The notes below the pieces were generated by a model. The model was not told where the DNA came from. It made no database searches and saw nothing but the letters and a program-made list of their open reading frames with translations. A stretch of 64,000 bases of DNA from Sarocladium kiliense (lineage: Eukaryota > Ascomycota > Sordariomycetes > Hypocreales > Sarocladiaceae). A program made the position numbers and the translations under genes. Where the stretch lies: positions 186,001-250,000 of the forward strand of contig JAUZTG010000041.1 of NCBI GenBank assembly GCA_030734395.1, given 5' to 3'. Shown one piece after another: positions 43,826 through 54,271 of the stretch. Numbering within the stretch: the first letter of the stretch is position 1; every line of letters begins with the position of its first letter.

Positions 43826-44839
43826 CTATCCAGATCCTTCATCTCTGGCTATAAAGGGCCCGATAATGTCGAAACTTGTGGGAACTAGATCTTCGAGCTC
43901 ACTGCTCGATCCGTCGGCTACAAGCTTTATATCCCCAGGCTTGCTTACCTCCCATGACGTCCCACCCGAAAAAGACCCTCCTTCGATCAGATCCTTCATT
44001 CTCGCAGCGATCTCCGTAGTTTTCATCAGGACTGTGCCGGACTTCTCCTGATGCTCGTCAAGAATGCGTAGGAGTAACGGAGTCTCGACAAGTCTGCCGT
44101 CCCAGTCAGCATCGTTGTCTCCTACGCCCTGAAATCATTGAATACCTAGACTTACCCAGGACAAATGCCGACGACCTTAACGTTGGCCAGCTCTTCGAGC
44201 TTTGCTAAACTTTTCACAAAACCCACTGTCCCATGCTTGCTGGCCACGTAAACAGGCGTGCCCAAATGACCATTGGTTCCAGCGATGGACGATGTCACCA
44301 AGACCACACCTTTTTTGCTGTTCTTGACAAACGTTCGAAGAGCTATCCTGGTGAGCTTGATTACGTGACCAAGATTAATGTCGAGCAGGGAATAGCTTGC
44401 GTCTTCGCGTTCAGACCAGAAACCATTTCGCTCCTGGAAAGTATTAGTAGTCTTCCCATGCCTAGTTGTGTGGGGGATAGATGATAACACTCACACCCTC
44501 CATAACACCGGCATTTGCGGCAAAGACATCTGGGACATCACCAAACTCGATTCTAGAGAATGAAACGAGAGACTCTAGATCGGACCAGTTCCGTACATCG
44601 CATTGCTTGAAACGGACATCGGCCTCAACGTCAGCAAGCTTTTTGACGGTGTCTGATTGTACAAGGTCGGCAATAATGACCCTGGCGTTACTCGCAAGAG
44701 CCTTCTCCGCAAAAGATAAACCAATGCCTAGTAATGATTAAATTCGATGCCGACTGTACACAATCATTGCATGTTACTTACCGGACGCGCCGCCTGTAAT
44801 GACCACAATTTTGCCATCTAGGGGAAAGTCGCCAAACAT
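43826..44839 (-). CDS. Short-chain dehydrogenase/reductase (15-hydroxyprostaglandin-dehydrogenase-like)
   Basis: Four exons, 44839-44782, 44727-44495, 44433-44156 and 44093-43826, give 278 aa. The cofactor loop TGGASGIG (residues 15-22) is created by the first splice. Then come ANAGVMEG, the catalytic Ser in VTSSIAGTNG, Tyr-x3-Lys in VYVASKHG and the CPGLVETPL motif made by the last splice. For that last intron I used the acceptor at 44094-44095, because the nearer one at about 44119 puts a stop in frame. NAD(H) use is likely, by family. It would oxidise a secondary or primary alcohol in the pathway. It is divergent from the aldehyde dehydrogenase with 416 bases between ATGs. Confidence 0.86.
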
Positions 44840-45255
44840 ATTGCGTGCTGTTGTTCGATTTGTTCAATGATCACTGTTGAGATTCTCGAAAACACAGAAG
44901 ATCGATAAATTGAGCGGGATGAGCCCGAGTAATGCGTCTGGGGACCGCCATTGTCGCTACCAGCTTACAAGTGTTGTGTATGTACGCGCAACGGCGCATA
45001 GCTCGGGCCAAAAGCGGAGCGGATGTGATTCCGGCACCAAATCCAACGCCGGCTCGCCTTGCCGCAATGCACCGCAGTTCCCCGACGCCTCGAGAGCAGG
45101 TCCAAAAAAGGGTAAAGTTAGATTCCGACATAGAACCAAAGGTCTCACAGTGGAAGTGAGGTTTCCGCTGGTCAAGTCTATAGAACGGCGGGTACATCAG
45201 AACACTCCAGTGTGGCACTGTTTCTGCAATCTATCTCTCAGTCTTAGAATCAACG
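44840..45255. other. Divergent promoter, SDR / aldehyde dehydrogenase
   Basis: About 415 bases. Single SYGGRG matches occur (for example CTGGGG near 44938 and GCGGAG near 45016), not clearly above chance. No gene seen. Confidence 0.45.
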
Positions 45256-46869
45256 ATGACATTCCCTAGCATGCCAGAAGTCCCTCTGTGGGTCGACAAT
45301 GAGCCGCTGTATACGGATACCAAGTTCGAAGTCCGAAACTCGGCTACGGGTCAGTCGATCACAGCATGTGCTATTACGCCAGCTTTGGTCGGGTCAGTGG
45401 TCGACTCCTCGCATAGAGCATTTGCCGAATGGAAAGAGTCGACTGCTTGGAAGAGGAGGGAGCTGTTGCTACGTGCGGCCTCACTCCTAGACGAGCGCAG
45501 GCTTGAGGCAGAGCGAATTATGAATGTAAGTACTTTGGAGGCGCGGGCAAACGGGGCCTTGGATATCGTTAAGTCTGACTAAACAGGTGGAAATCCCCAT
45601 TGATGAGTTTGTCGTACAACAAGTCAACATCCAGGCCTCTATAGATCTCCTTCAAGAACTGGCGAGCCACGTTCTGGAGGTAGAGAAGGGTACTTTGCTT
45701 CCTAGCAGACACGGCAAACATACGTTCGCACTAGTCATCAACCAGCCAGTCGGCGTGCAGCTCGGTATTGCCCCATGGAACGTATCGCTCTTGCTGGGCA
45801 TCAGAGCTGTTGCAACGCCAATTGCCTGTGGCAACACCGCAATCTTGAAGGCTTCAGAGGTCACACCGCTTGTCCACAACTTCATCGGCAGGCTGTTCAA
45901 AGATGCAGGTTTCCCGCCTGGGGTGCTGAACGTGGTTCAACACAGAAAAGAGGACGCATCTGAAGTGACGGATGCTCTGCTTCGCGCTGAGCGCGTACGC
46001 AAGGTGAACTTCACCGGGAGTTCGGCTGTTGGCAAGATCATAGCGGCAAAAGCGGCGAGCTACGGGAAGTCATGTCTACTTGAGCTCGGAGGCAAGGCGC
46101 CACAGATTGTTCTCCAAGATGCCGACCTTGAGAAAGCCGCAGATGCCGCAGCCTTCGGAGCATTTCTTCACGTAAGTCGCTCCTTATCAGGTCCTTAGGG
46201 ATGTCCACCTTCTGACTGGTCTCCCTCGAACTGCAGCATGGTCAAATTTGCATGTCTACAGAAAGACTTATAGTGCATTCATCTGTTATGCAGGCCTTCT
46301 CAGCGAAGCTACACGAGTCTCTTGCGCGGGCGCAGGTTCGACAAGGGGCCCTGAGCTCGCAGGTCAAACATGCTCAAAGCCTTATCCAGGACGCTCTGAA
46401 AGCTGGGGCAAAGTCTCTTTCTGGTCAAGGAATCATTGTTGAAGGGTCCAAAATGCATCCTATCGTTCTCACAGACGTAAGGCGGGACATGTCTATCTGG
46501 CGCCAAGAGAGCTTCGCCCCTGTAGTAGTCCTTGTGCCCTTTATGACAATGGATGAGGCTATCAGCTTAGCGAATGACTCCGATTACGGGTTATCCTCCA
46601 GTATCTTCACGTCCAGCATGGCGCGAGGCATCAAGCTGGCACGTCGGCTTGACGTGGGTGCCGTCCACATCAACTCAACGAGTGTTCATGACGAGGCTCA
46701 CCTTCCACATGGCGGGTCCAAGGATAGTGGTTGGGGGCGATTCGGTATTCCATGGGGTTTGTGATCCCCTCTGCGACCTAAACGTAAGCGGCTAACAAGA
46801 ACAGGTTTTGCAGAGTTCACGCAGGTGAAGTGCATCACTATGACGGATTCCGGTGATGATGGATTCTGA
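45256..46869 (+). CDS. Aldehyde dehydrogenase, vanillin/salicylaldehyde type
   Basis: Four exons, 45256-45525, 45587-46171, 46237-46756 and 46805-46869, give 479 aa. The catalytic Cys290 (HHGQICMST, formed at the exon 2/3 splice) and the general base Glu256 (LLELGGKAP) have the usual 34-residue spacing. GIAPWNVSLLLG, NFTGSSAVGK and HDEAHLPHGGSKDSGWGRFG are all in place. The closing part resembles NahF-type salicylaldehyde and vanillin dehydrogenases. It oxidises an aromatic aldehyde to the acid with NAD(P)+. In context it would follow the aryl-alcohol dehydrogenase and feed the acid to the flavin hydroxylase or the decarboxylase. Confidence 0.92.
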
Positions 46870-47322
46870 GGCTTTGGGGGTCAGACCACCTGCTAGCTCA
46901 GGCTGAGGAACAGCGATTTGTGACCTGCTAAGACTTCAGCCACATCGTGAGCCAAACCCTGAGCCTAGAGAGCATCGGAGGCAACAGGGGTACGCAAATG
47001 TATCGTAAGCTCACTGCTGCCCTTGCCTACGTTAGAGATCATATCGGCTTTGTCATCTGCGTCATAACGCTCGGCATCAAACGTCCATCTGAGTCAACAT
47101 GCAAACGTTTTTCACTAATCACTTTCCAAGACGGCGAGAGTCTGATCAAAGTCTGTTAGTGGAGAAATGCATGCAAGCTTGAAAAGTTGAACAACAACAG
47201 AGCATGCCTGGGGGCAGAGGCTAGCAACATTGGGGAACGCCGTGCAGTTCGCATATAGTAGCTGGGAAGAACGGGATGTGACGGTAAATAGATTCGGGTT
47301 TGTATTATTCATTGTAGGTAGA
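46870..47322. other. Convergent 3' intergenic region
   Basis: About 450 bases between the aldehyde dehydrogenase and lactonase stop codons. No supported feature. Confidence 0.5.
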
Positions 47323-48237
47323 CTAAATCTTTTGAATACCAACGTCTACCGTCGCTGTAGCGATGGTGCATGTAGTCCTTTTCTCTCTCATAGCAGAGAA
47401 TATAACTTCTCCTTCGGGGACCTGATTAACTACCAGGAACAGCGTTTTCCCGTCAGGTCCACCTAAGCAGCAAGCTGTGGCATGCCCCTTCACCTTGATC
47501 CGGGCATTGATGTGGCCGTTCTTGTCGATTCGAATGAACTGTTCGTAGCCTAGCATGGATAGCCAAATATTGTCGTCATCGTCGATACAACCTCCATCGA
47601 TCTTGACCATCAAACCGGCACCGTCTTTGTCTGTATAGTCGGGCAAAGACGTCGGTGACCAGAAGATAGTCTTGTTCGACAGCTCGCCGCCGGGTCCAAC
47701 GTCATACTTGGAAAGCCCTGGCCCGAAGGTCTCGGCAACAAACAAAGACTTGCCATCCTTGCTGATGACAAGTGCGTTGGGGAACAGCAAGTCCTCGGCA
47801 ACACTTTTGGCTGCGCCGTCAGTGTCCACCATGATCAGGCGACCCGGAGCGGGCTCTTGTCCGTGCAAAACCCGAGCGCCGACGTCATCGAGATAGACTC
47901 TGCCTTTCGAGTCAATGAACATGTCGCCGCAGTAGCCGGTCATAATGCTGGAGAGGTCGCTGAAAAGCGCTGACGTGCCGTCTTTAAGCCGGTAGAGCTT
48001 GGCGTCGAACATCGAGGAGTAGATGAGCGACCCGTCAGGGTGGAAGAACATGCCATTGGGTTGTTGGTCAACCTTGAGGAGGACATTCTTGTCCCCAGAT
48101 TTGGGGTCAACCGTGTATATCTTGCAGCCTAGCATGTCGCTAATGTAGAGAAGCCCATTGTGGTAACGAGGACTCTCGCCGAAGAGCAGGCCGCCTTCAG
48201 CGAGGGGCTGATGGCTGAATTCCTGAATGCTCGGCAT
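47323..48237 (-). CDS. SMP-30/gluconolactonase-family lactonase
   Basis: Single exon, 304 aa, ATG at 48237 (MPSIQEFSHQPL). Six-bladed beta-propeller repeats are visible. The metal-binding Glu is in LLFGESPRYHNG, and further ligand positions lie in the ITG/TGYCGDMFIDSKGRVY, DLLFPNALVISKDGKSLFVAET and DGGCIDDDDNIWL segments. The family hydrolyses lactones with a divalent metal. In this block it could open a lactone made by the Baeyer-Villiger enzyme or one formed from muconate; both are inference. No signal peptide, so intracellular. It is divergent from regulator 2. Confidence 0.88.
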   Translation of the reverse strand: MPSIQEFSHQPLAEGGLLFGESPRYHNGLLYISDMLGCKIYTVDPKSGDKNVLLKVDQQPNGMFFHPDGSLIYSSMFDAKLYRLKDGTSALFSDLSSIMTGYCGDMFIDSKGRVYLDDVGARVLHGQEPAPGRLIMVDTDGAAKSVAEDLLFPNALVISKDGKSLFVAETFGPGLSKYDVGPGGELSNKTIFWSPTSLPDYTDKDGAGLMVKIDGGCIDDDDNIWLSMLGYEQFIRIDKNGHINARIKVKGHATACCLGGPDGKTLFLVVNQVPEGEVIFSAMREKRTTCTIATATVDVGIQKI

Positions 48238-48535
48238 CGTATGTGGCCTTGAATGGAAGTTGCGATTGAATAGATGTGTACGTGACAATTAAAAATGACG
48301 ATGACTCGACTTTGCTGGTTAAGAGTGTGGTGCGATTCGAAAAGAAAAGCGCGGTTTGGACCGTAGGGGCTGTAGCTGTGCGCTTTATAAGCTACGAGGC
48401 CACCCCGACGGAGAGGGACGCCTCTCGATCAACACTGAGTCTCTCATTTAGCTTAGCGATTCAACTTACATCCGAGCCATCTGCTTCGTTGCGTACCAAG
48501 AAACCAGAATCGAAGCGTCTCCTCACACCCATAAT

Positions 48536-48635
48536 CCGGGGAAGTGTGGGGGAAAGTTGCGGCTGAAGATCCGGGGGAGTTGAGTCGCCGGGTCAGCATC
48601 CGCATTCTCAAGTCCTGAGTCCTGACCATCCCCAC
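48536..48635. promoter_or_regulatory. Cluster of four CreA/CRE1-type hexamers
   Basis: CCGGGG (48536-48541, +), GTGGGG (48546-48551, +), CCGGGG (48571-48576, +) and the minus-strand match at CCCCAC (48630-48635), all within 100 bases, 100-200 bases upstream of the regulator 2 ATG. Confidence 0.45.
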
Positions 48636-48638
48636 ACC

Positions 48639-48656
48639 ACACACACACACACACAC
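48639..48656 (+). repeat. (CA)9 microsatellite
   Basis: Nine CA units about 80 bases before the regulator 2 start codon. Confidence 0.85.
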
Positions 48657-48736
48657 CGAGTTCCCAGTACCGCAGGCCTCAGGGCTGGACCTGTTGCACA
48701 TGACCGCGGACTCACGGAACTCGACACTGCACAACC

Positions 48737-51061
48737 ATGTCGCCTGCAGCCTCAACTGACCGTTCGACGACGGAAAAGAATCACCGGCATAAGATAGCAG
48801 CGGCCTGTGATCAATGTAGAGAGCGCAAGACTCGCTGCGACGGAGTCCGGCCCAGTAAGTGACCCCCTAGGCATCGGATGGACGACGCTCTTGATTGCCC
48901 GCATTCCAAGGTCCGGAATGCGTCACGATGAATGCCTGCTCACCGCTCTCGTGTTGCAGTCTGCACCCCTTGTACTCGTCGTCCGGGACTTTCTACCTCT
49001 TGCCTCTGGGGCGAGCGTCGCAAGAGGGGACGCAGTAGCCGCAAGCGAGAGGCGATTGAATGCAGCCCACGTCTGGCGAGCACATCGAGCGCCAGCCAGA
49101 AGCTACAGGCAAGCTGCGACAGTCCGGGCAGCGGGTACGTCACAGATCCATCAGATTCGAGGCTGGCTGAGGAGGCTACATTTGATTCCGATGCTATGCT
49201 GGGTTTGCTCGAGAAAGGCTGTAATCACCGCCAACACCCGAGGCCCGATTCGAGCCTGTCTAGCTTCATTTTGGGACTGAAGGAGCTGCTTAACCGCCCA
49301 AAGTCACTCACAGACCCAAGAAACGCGGCCCTTGAATCGCTGGACCAGGTGCTTCAGCCACGAACACGGAATGTGTCGGTCGAGGACCAAACTGGCTTCC
49401 ACGTTCTCCTTCCACCACGCCATGTTGCGGACCAGCTGCTCCAGACTTACCGGGATCTAGTACATCCTCTGTATCCTTTCCTGGATAGTGCTGAGTTTGA
49501 AGGTCTCTATGAGGCCCTGTGGATCGGCACAAGCTTGGATTCAGACCGTCAGCTCTTCATTTGTCTTCTCAACGCAATCTTCTGTCTTGCGTCAACGATC
49601 GACCCAAACTTGGAACCCGAACGGAGGGGGAACCAGGCCAGTGTTTACTTCAAGCAAAGCTTGCAACTACTGGGTTCGAAAGCCTTCCACTACCCTTCTC
49701 TTCTCAAGGTTCAGTGTTACCTCGTGTTGGGCCAGTACCTACAAAGCACTGCGGATTCACAGCGCTGCTGGACATTTGTTGGTATGGCTATCCGGACAGC
49801 ACAAATTCTGGGACTTGATATGCCGCCTTTCCGAGCCAGGCAGACTGATTTCAGCGACCAGGAGCTGCGCCGAAGGGTCTGGCACGGCTGCGTGCTGATG
49901 GACCGAGCACTGTCCATGACCTTCGGGCGGCCAACGATGATCTCTGTCAAGGACACAAGTCTGGTACCTCGTCCTGCCGCCCATATCGACGAACCTTGCA
50001 ACTGCCACACTGTCATGTATGACTCTACCAAGCCAAGGGTTGACATGCACTTCTTCATTGAGGCACTAAAACTCTACGAGCTTATGGATGAGGCTCTAGC
50101 TACGGTCTACAACAGAGCTGGCTGCAGCAATTCGAACATGCCCGACGAATACGCCTGCTATTTTGGAGACGGAGCCGGGAAGGCCGTAGGGACTATCGCG
50201 GATATCGAGGGACGGCTCCATACATGGGCAAAGAGCCTACCAATTCATCTTCAATTCGGAAGTCAAGGCACGAAGAGTCTTGTAGCGCTACGCCAGACTC
50301 ACGTATTACGTTTGAGATACCTGCACACTCGTGTCCTACTGCTGCGGCCAGTATTCTCCCGATTCTGTGCTCTCCAGGTTCATCAAAGCAAGAATTCCAG
50401 CTCTGGGCCAACACCAAATCTTCCACGGTCAATAGCGCTCGAACTATCTGTTGCCTGCGTCGGCGCAGCTCTGGACACAGTGGAGATGTTCTCAGCCCAG
50501 ACACGGGACCGCCGGGTCGATGAACTCAAGTCTTTGCTTCCAGCTTGGTGGTACAGCGTCTTTTATATTTACAGTGCGTACATGGTACTTGCAGTCGCGC
50601 AAGCTTGTCCCCGCGTCTTCGAGAAGCTTGGACCGCGTATAGCAGACGCTTGCGCCGCTGTCAAAGACCTGTTGGCGCTTTTCGTACCATTTGGTGGACT
50701 TGCCAAGAGGTGTGCGCTCGTTGTAGGCATCATCTCCAAGGAAATCGAACAAGCCGTCAAAGACCACCAGGGGCGTGTTGAGTTCACGACGCTATCAGGT
50801 GACATGGCGGTTCCGCAGAACGAACAGATGGGCCCCTCAGCGGCCTTGTCGCATACTTTGGGTGTCGAGCCTGTTGGATCCGAGTCGTTCCAGGCGCTGG
50901 CATTGTCGCTGGACTTTCAAGATATGCCGGAGCTGTACCAAGAACCTGATTTCTCGGTAGAAGGCCTTTTCACGACGCCACAAGACGCATTTGACTTGCA
51001 CTTCGTCGGTGGTGATCCCTCTGCGAAGGTCCTTGTAGAACAAAATTGGGATTTCCTATGA
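48737..51061 (+). CDS. Zn(II)2Cys6 transcription factor, cluster regulator 2
   Basis: Exons 48737-48854 and 48960-51061 with a 105-nt intron (GTAAGT..GCAG) inside the zinc cluster give 739 aa. The Cys spacing is 2-6-6-2-8 (CDQCRERKTRCDG, then ICTPC after the splice, and the last Cys in LSTSC), followed by basic RRKRGRSSRKR. The fungal-specific regulator domain shows YRDLVHPLYPFLDSAEFEGLY, YLQSTADSQRCWTFVGMAIR and HGCVLMDRALSMTFGRP, the same core motifs as regulator 1. The resemblance suggests related but not recently duplicated proteins. It lies head to head with the lactonase and 645 bases upstream of the flavin hydroxylase on the same strand, so it may control both. Confidence 0.9.
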
Positions 51062-51706
51062 AGCAGAGTAGCTCAAATGGACTGCTCCTATTGATGGCGA
51101 AAGAAGGGTTAATGAGTGACTCCGCTATGCATGCCACAGGTGACGCTTACTCCACGCCTGTTTACAAGGGCATCTTGTTTGAGTGATTCTGAGCTACTGA
51201 CTCACAGAAGGTGATGGTCTAGTCATTACGACTTTACAAAAGGGAACAGCTCCCTCTTGACTGAGGCCCCAAGCTCAATTACCGCCAAGAGACCCAGATA
51301 GCAAGGCAGGTTTGTGTCTCGCAGACACAACGCATGGGCACCCGACTTCCCGGCCAATCCGTTAACGGAGAGGCTGATGGTTAATTTTCCGCTACGTCAT
51401 TATACTCGGAAGCAACAGTTTACCCACTGCATGCCCGCCTCCCAATTTGCTTCCGACGTGGTCAAGTTGCCTCCGACATGGTCAATTTGCTTCCGATATT
51501 GCCTAGTTGCTTCCGACATGGCCTGTTTGCTTCCGACATGGTCTCGGACTAGGTGACGGCCAGGATCTACTCATGAATAAGTAGATATTTGGCCGATAGA
51601 CGAAAATAATGTAACTTTTACTGTTTCTTAGAGTATGTCACTTCTTCGTAACTGGCTTTACTTCTGCTGTGTCAACGAGAATATCATCTTGGAGCTTTAA
51701 AAGACA
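51062..51706. other. Intergenic region, promoter of the flavin hydroxylase
   Basis: About 645 bases. A five-unit 20-bp tandem repeat (listed separately) lies 160-260 bases before the hydroxylase ATG. No gene seen. Confidence 0.55.
51447..51546 (+). repeat. Tandem repeat, five 20-bp units
   Basis: Units start exactly every 20 bases at 51447, 51467, 51487, 51507 and 51527, close to TTGCTTCCGACATGGTCAAG, with one to several differences per unit. The TTGC, TCCGA and G(G/C) positions are the most constant. It lies in the promoter of the salicylate-hydroxylase-type gene. Confidence 0.9.
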
Positions 51707-53104
51707 ATGACAGAAGCAAACACCAAGTTCCACATCATCATTAATGGCGGAGGGCTCGGCGGACTTGGTGCAGCCATTGCGATCAAGCGAAAAGGACACA
51801 AAGTCACCGTGCTTGAGGGGGCTCCCGCATTATCAGAAGTAAGTTATGGATGCGCGATGTCTTCCCCATGTTGACCCCCCGCAAACGACTGAGTGCTAAT
51901 GTTCGACTAGGTCGGCGCTGGGATCCAGATTCCTCCAAACTCGAGTCGCATATTAGCACAATACGGCTTGAGGGACAAATTCCTCGAGAAGGTGGTCTGG
52001 CCGCAGCACTTTGCCTTCCGACGTTACGCCACCGGCCAGGTGCTTGGAACCACGCCGCTTCATCCTCATTTGTCCGAGAAGTACGGTTCGCCATACTGGC
52101 TTATCCACAGAGCCGACTTCCAGGCCCTCCTGTTTGATGCTGCTAAGGCTTTAGGCGTGGAAATCCGTCTGGGCTGCTATGTTGAGTCGGTTGATGTCTC
52201 CGGGCCGACTGTCAAGCTGGCGACCGGCGAGACACTGACAGGCGATGTGGTCATCGGGGCGGACGGCATCCGGTCAAGGACTCGGGAGGCAATCCTGGGA
52301 GCCAAGAACGTGGAGCCAAACCCAGCGGCCAACTGCTCCTACCGGGCAACCGTGCCGGTCGAGATCATGTCTGCTGATGAGGACATAGCCCATCTCATGA
52401 CCGATATTAACGCAAACTGCTGGATAGGGCCTGATCACCACATCATGGCCTACCCAATTCGTCAAGGGGCTATGTACAACCTCGTGCTCTCGCATCCTGG
52501 TGGTGTAGCTGCAGCCGGCCAGTGGAACGAGCCGGGCAACCTGGAAGAGATGCGAGACCATTACAAAGACTTCGAGCCTGTCATTCGCAAGGTGCTTACT
52601 AAAGTCCAGAGCTGCTTGAACTGGAAGATCGCCGACCTGCCGGACCTACCAACCTGGGTCAGTGAAAACGGCACAGTCGCACTTCTAGGCGACGCTGCCC
52701 ATGCCATGGTACCCTTTCTGGCACAGGGCGCGGCCCAGGCCATCGAAGACGGCGCATGCCTCGCAGAATGCCTGGCCCGTGCTCGCACCGCGGCCGACTT
52801 GCCGGACTTGCTGCGCGCATACGAGAGCATCCGGAAGCCACGCGCGGAAAGGGTTCAGAAGGGAACACGGGACTCGAGCCATGTGTGGCATTTGCCTGAC
52901 GGGCCAGCGCAGGAAGAGAGGGACCGGGCCTTCGCCGTGATGGCTGCGGCGGTTCGCGACGAAGAAAGCGACGCGGCGCTTGATCGGGCCAATCCGAACA
53001 GTCTTAGTAGTAAGAACTTCCAGCCGTGGCTGTTTGGCCATGATGAGATTGCATGGACAAATGCCAGGCTGGATGAGCTGCACTGGCCTGTATTAGAGTC
53101 ATAA
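51707..53104 (+). CDS. FAD-dependent aromatic hydroxylase (salicylate hydroxylase type)
   Basis: Exons 51707-51838 and 51911-53104 with a 72-nt intron (GTAAGT..CTAG) give 441 aa. The group A flavin monooxygenase motifs are complete: NGGGLGGLGAAIAIKRKGHKV at the N-terminus (GxGxxG variant GGGLGG), the DG motif in VVIGADGIRSRTR, and GDAAHAMVPFLAQGAAQAIE for the FAD ribityl site. It uses NAD(P)H and O2 to hydroxylate a phenolic acid; salicylate hydroxylases of this type also remove the carboxyl group, giving a catechol. Specific substrate unknown. It converges with the N-acetyltransferase gene, 153 bases apart. Confidence 0.92.
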
Positions 53105-53257
53105 GTAGACTCAGAACTAAAACATCAAAGAAACGTATCAAGTTTCCATTTGCTTCACTACTGCTTCGACGGCTAGCATAGCTCGTGCATGCTCAACACT
53201 AACTCTCTTGGCGAATTCAGGTTCCCTTGCGGGGAAACAGGTGTCTCCTATATAAAT

Positions 53258-54271
53258 CTAAGGCGTATGACCGAGTTCTGAGACATATCCGCGAATGCCT
53301 TGCTTTTCTTCAGCAGATAGCTGAACCGCAAAGTATTTCTGGAGTGCCGCTATCCTCTCATCTTCGTCTTTGCAAATGAGAATGCTTTCTGTCTTGCCAC
53401 CAAGGTTCTGCTTTACCACGGCGTTGATAAGCATCCTCTTCCCGTATATCTCCTGCTCTCCCTCATAGCTAGCACCTTGCTTCTTAGGTTGTCGCAAGAA
53501 TTTGATGGTCAGAACGTTACGTCTTTGATGGCTATCAGCATGCGTGTTGATCCACCAATTGACGACGCCCCAGTCTAGAGCAAAGAATTCGATCCCTGGG
53601 AATGAGTAAAAAGAATTCCAAGCCTTGTCCGGGCTGTTGCGATACTGATATATCCAGACTTTTGTCTCTTCCGTTCGATGCACTTGGTGAGGTATCCAAT
53701 CTTTGACGAGCCGGATCTCCTGGGTTCCTAAATTCGAGTGGACTAGACCGTCAGCAAGGGGCATCGGCATTGTAGCACCGTCACCCCCAAAAGCAACATC
53801 GGAGTGGTATTTGCTGCCGTCGGGAAAGGTCACGATGTTGACAATGTGATTCCTTCAAGATACGGTCATTAATTAACCCCTTGCTTCCAGAATGAAGTTG
53901 ACCCACCAACCAGGATAATCTCCGCGCGGAACGCCTTCTAATCTTCCCCTAGTTCTAACCCCGGCTGTAAAGGCATCAAAGCCGATGGCCCGAAGGATGT
54001 GGTTGTAGAGAATAGCGATCTCCATGCAGAAGCCCCCACGGCCGCGGTTGTCTGTCACCATCTTCTGGAATAAATGCTGCGGGTCCAGGTTAATTTCGTG
54101 GGAAGCATTGTAGTGTAGTGAGAGGTTCTCATAAGGAAATGTCGAAAGCGAATGGATGTGTAGGGCTTTCAAGAGTCTCAGTGAAGGTTGCGGCTCTTTA
54201 CGAAGTTCGTCTGGCAAGCCAATGTACCTAAAGAACTGCTCGAGTTGCCCCTGGTTGTATGCCGAAGCCAT
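53258..54271 (-). CDS. Arylamine N-acetyltransferase (NAT) family
   Basis: Exons 54271-53907 and 53852-53258 with a 54-nt intron (GTGGGT..GAAG) give 319 aa. The catalytic triad is complete: Cys82 (RGRGGFCMEIA), His124 (GWNHIVNIV, formed at the splice) and Asp140 (HSDVAFGG), with spacing close to bacterial and fungal NATs. FPYENLSLHY precedes the Cys as expected. The enzyme acylates arylamines or arylhydroxylamines through a cysteine thioester; in Fusarium a NAT uses malonyl-CoA to detoxify 2-aminophenol from benzoxazolinones (established for that homologue, not shown here). Placed beside an aromatic hydroxylase, it suggests the block may also handle amino-aromatics. Confidence 0.92.

Larger units (their letters stand above)
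48238..48736. other. Divergent promoter, lactonase / regulator 2
   Basis: About 500 bases with a (CA)n microsatellite and four SYGGRG hexamers near the regulator side (both listed separately). No gene seen. Confidence 0.5.

Noticed and set aside
44094..44155. Earlier acceptor (TTTCAG near 44119) for the last intron of the SDR
   Set aside because: It puts a TGA in frame after a few codons; the GGCAG acceptor restores CPGLVETPL.
33072..54271. Reading the block as a secondary-metabolite biosynthetic cluster
   Set aside because: No polyketide synthase, peptide synthetase, terpene cyclase or prenyltransferase is present; the enzyme set is degradative.
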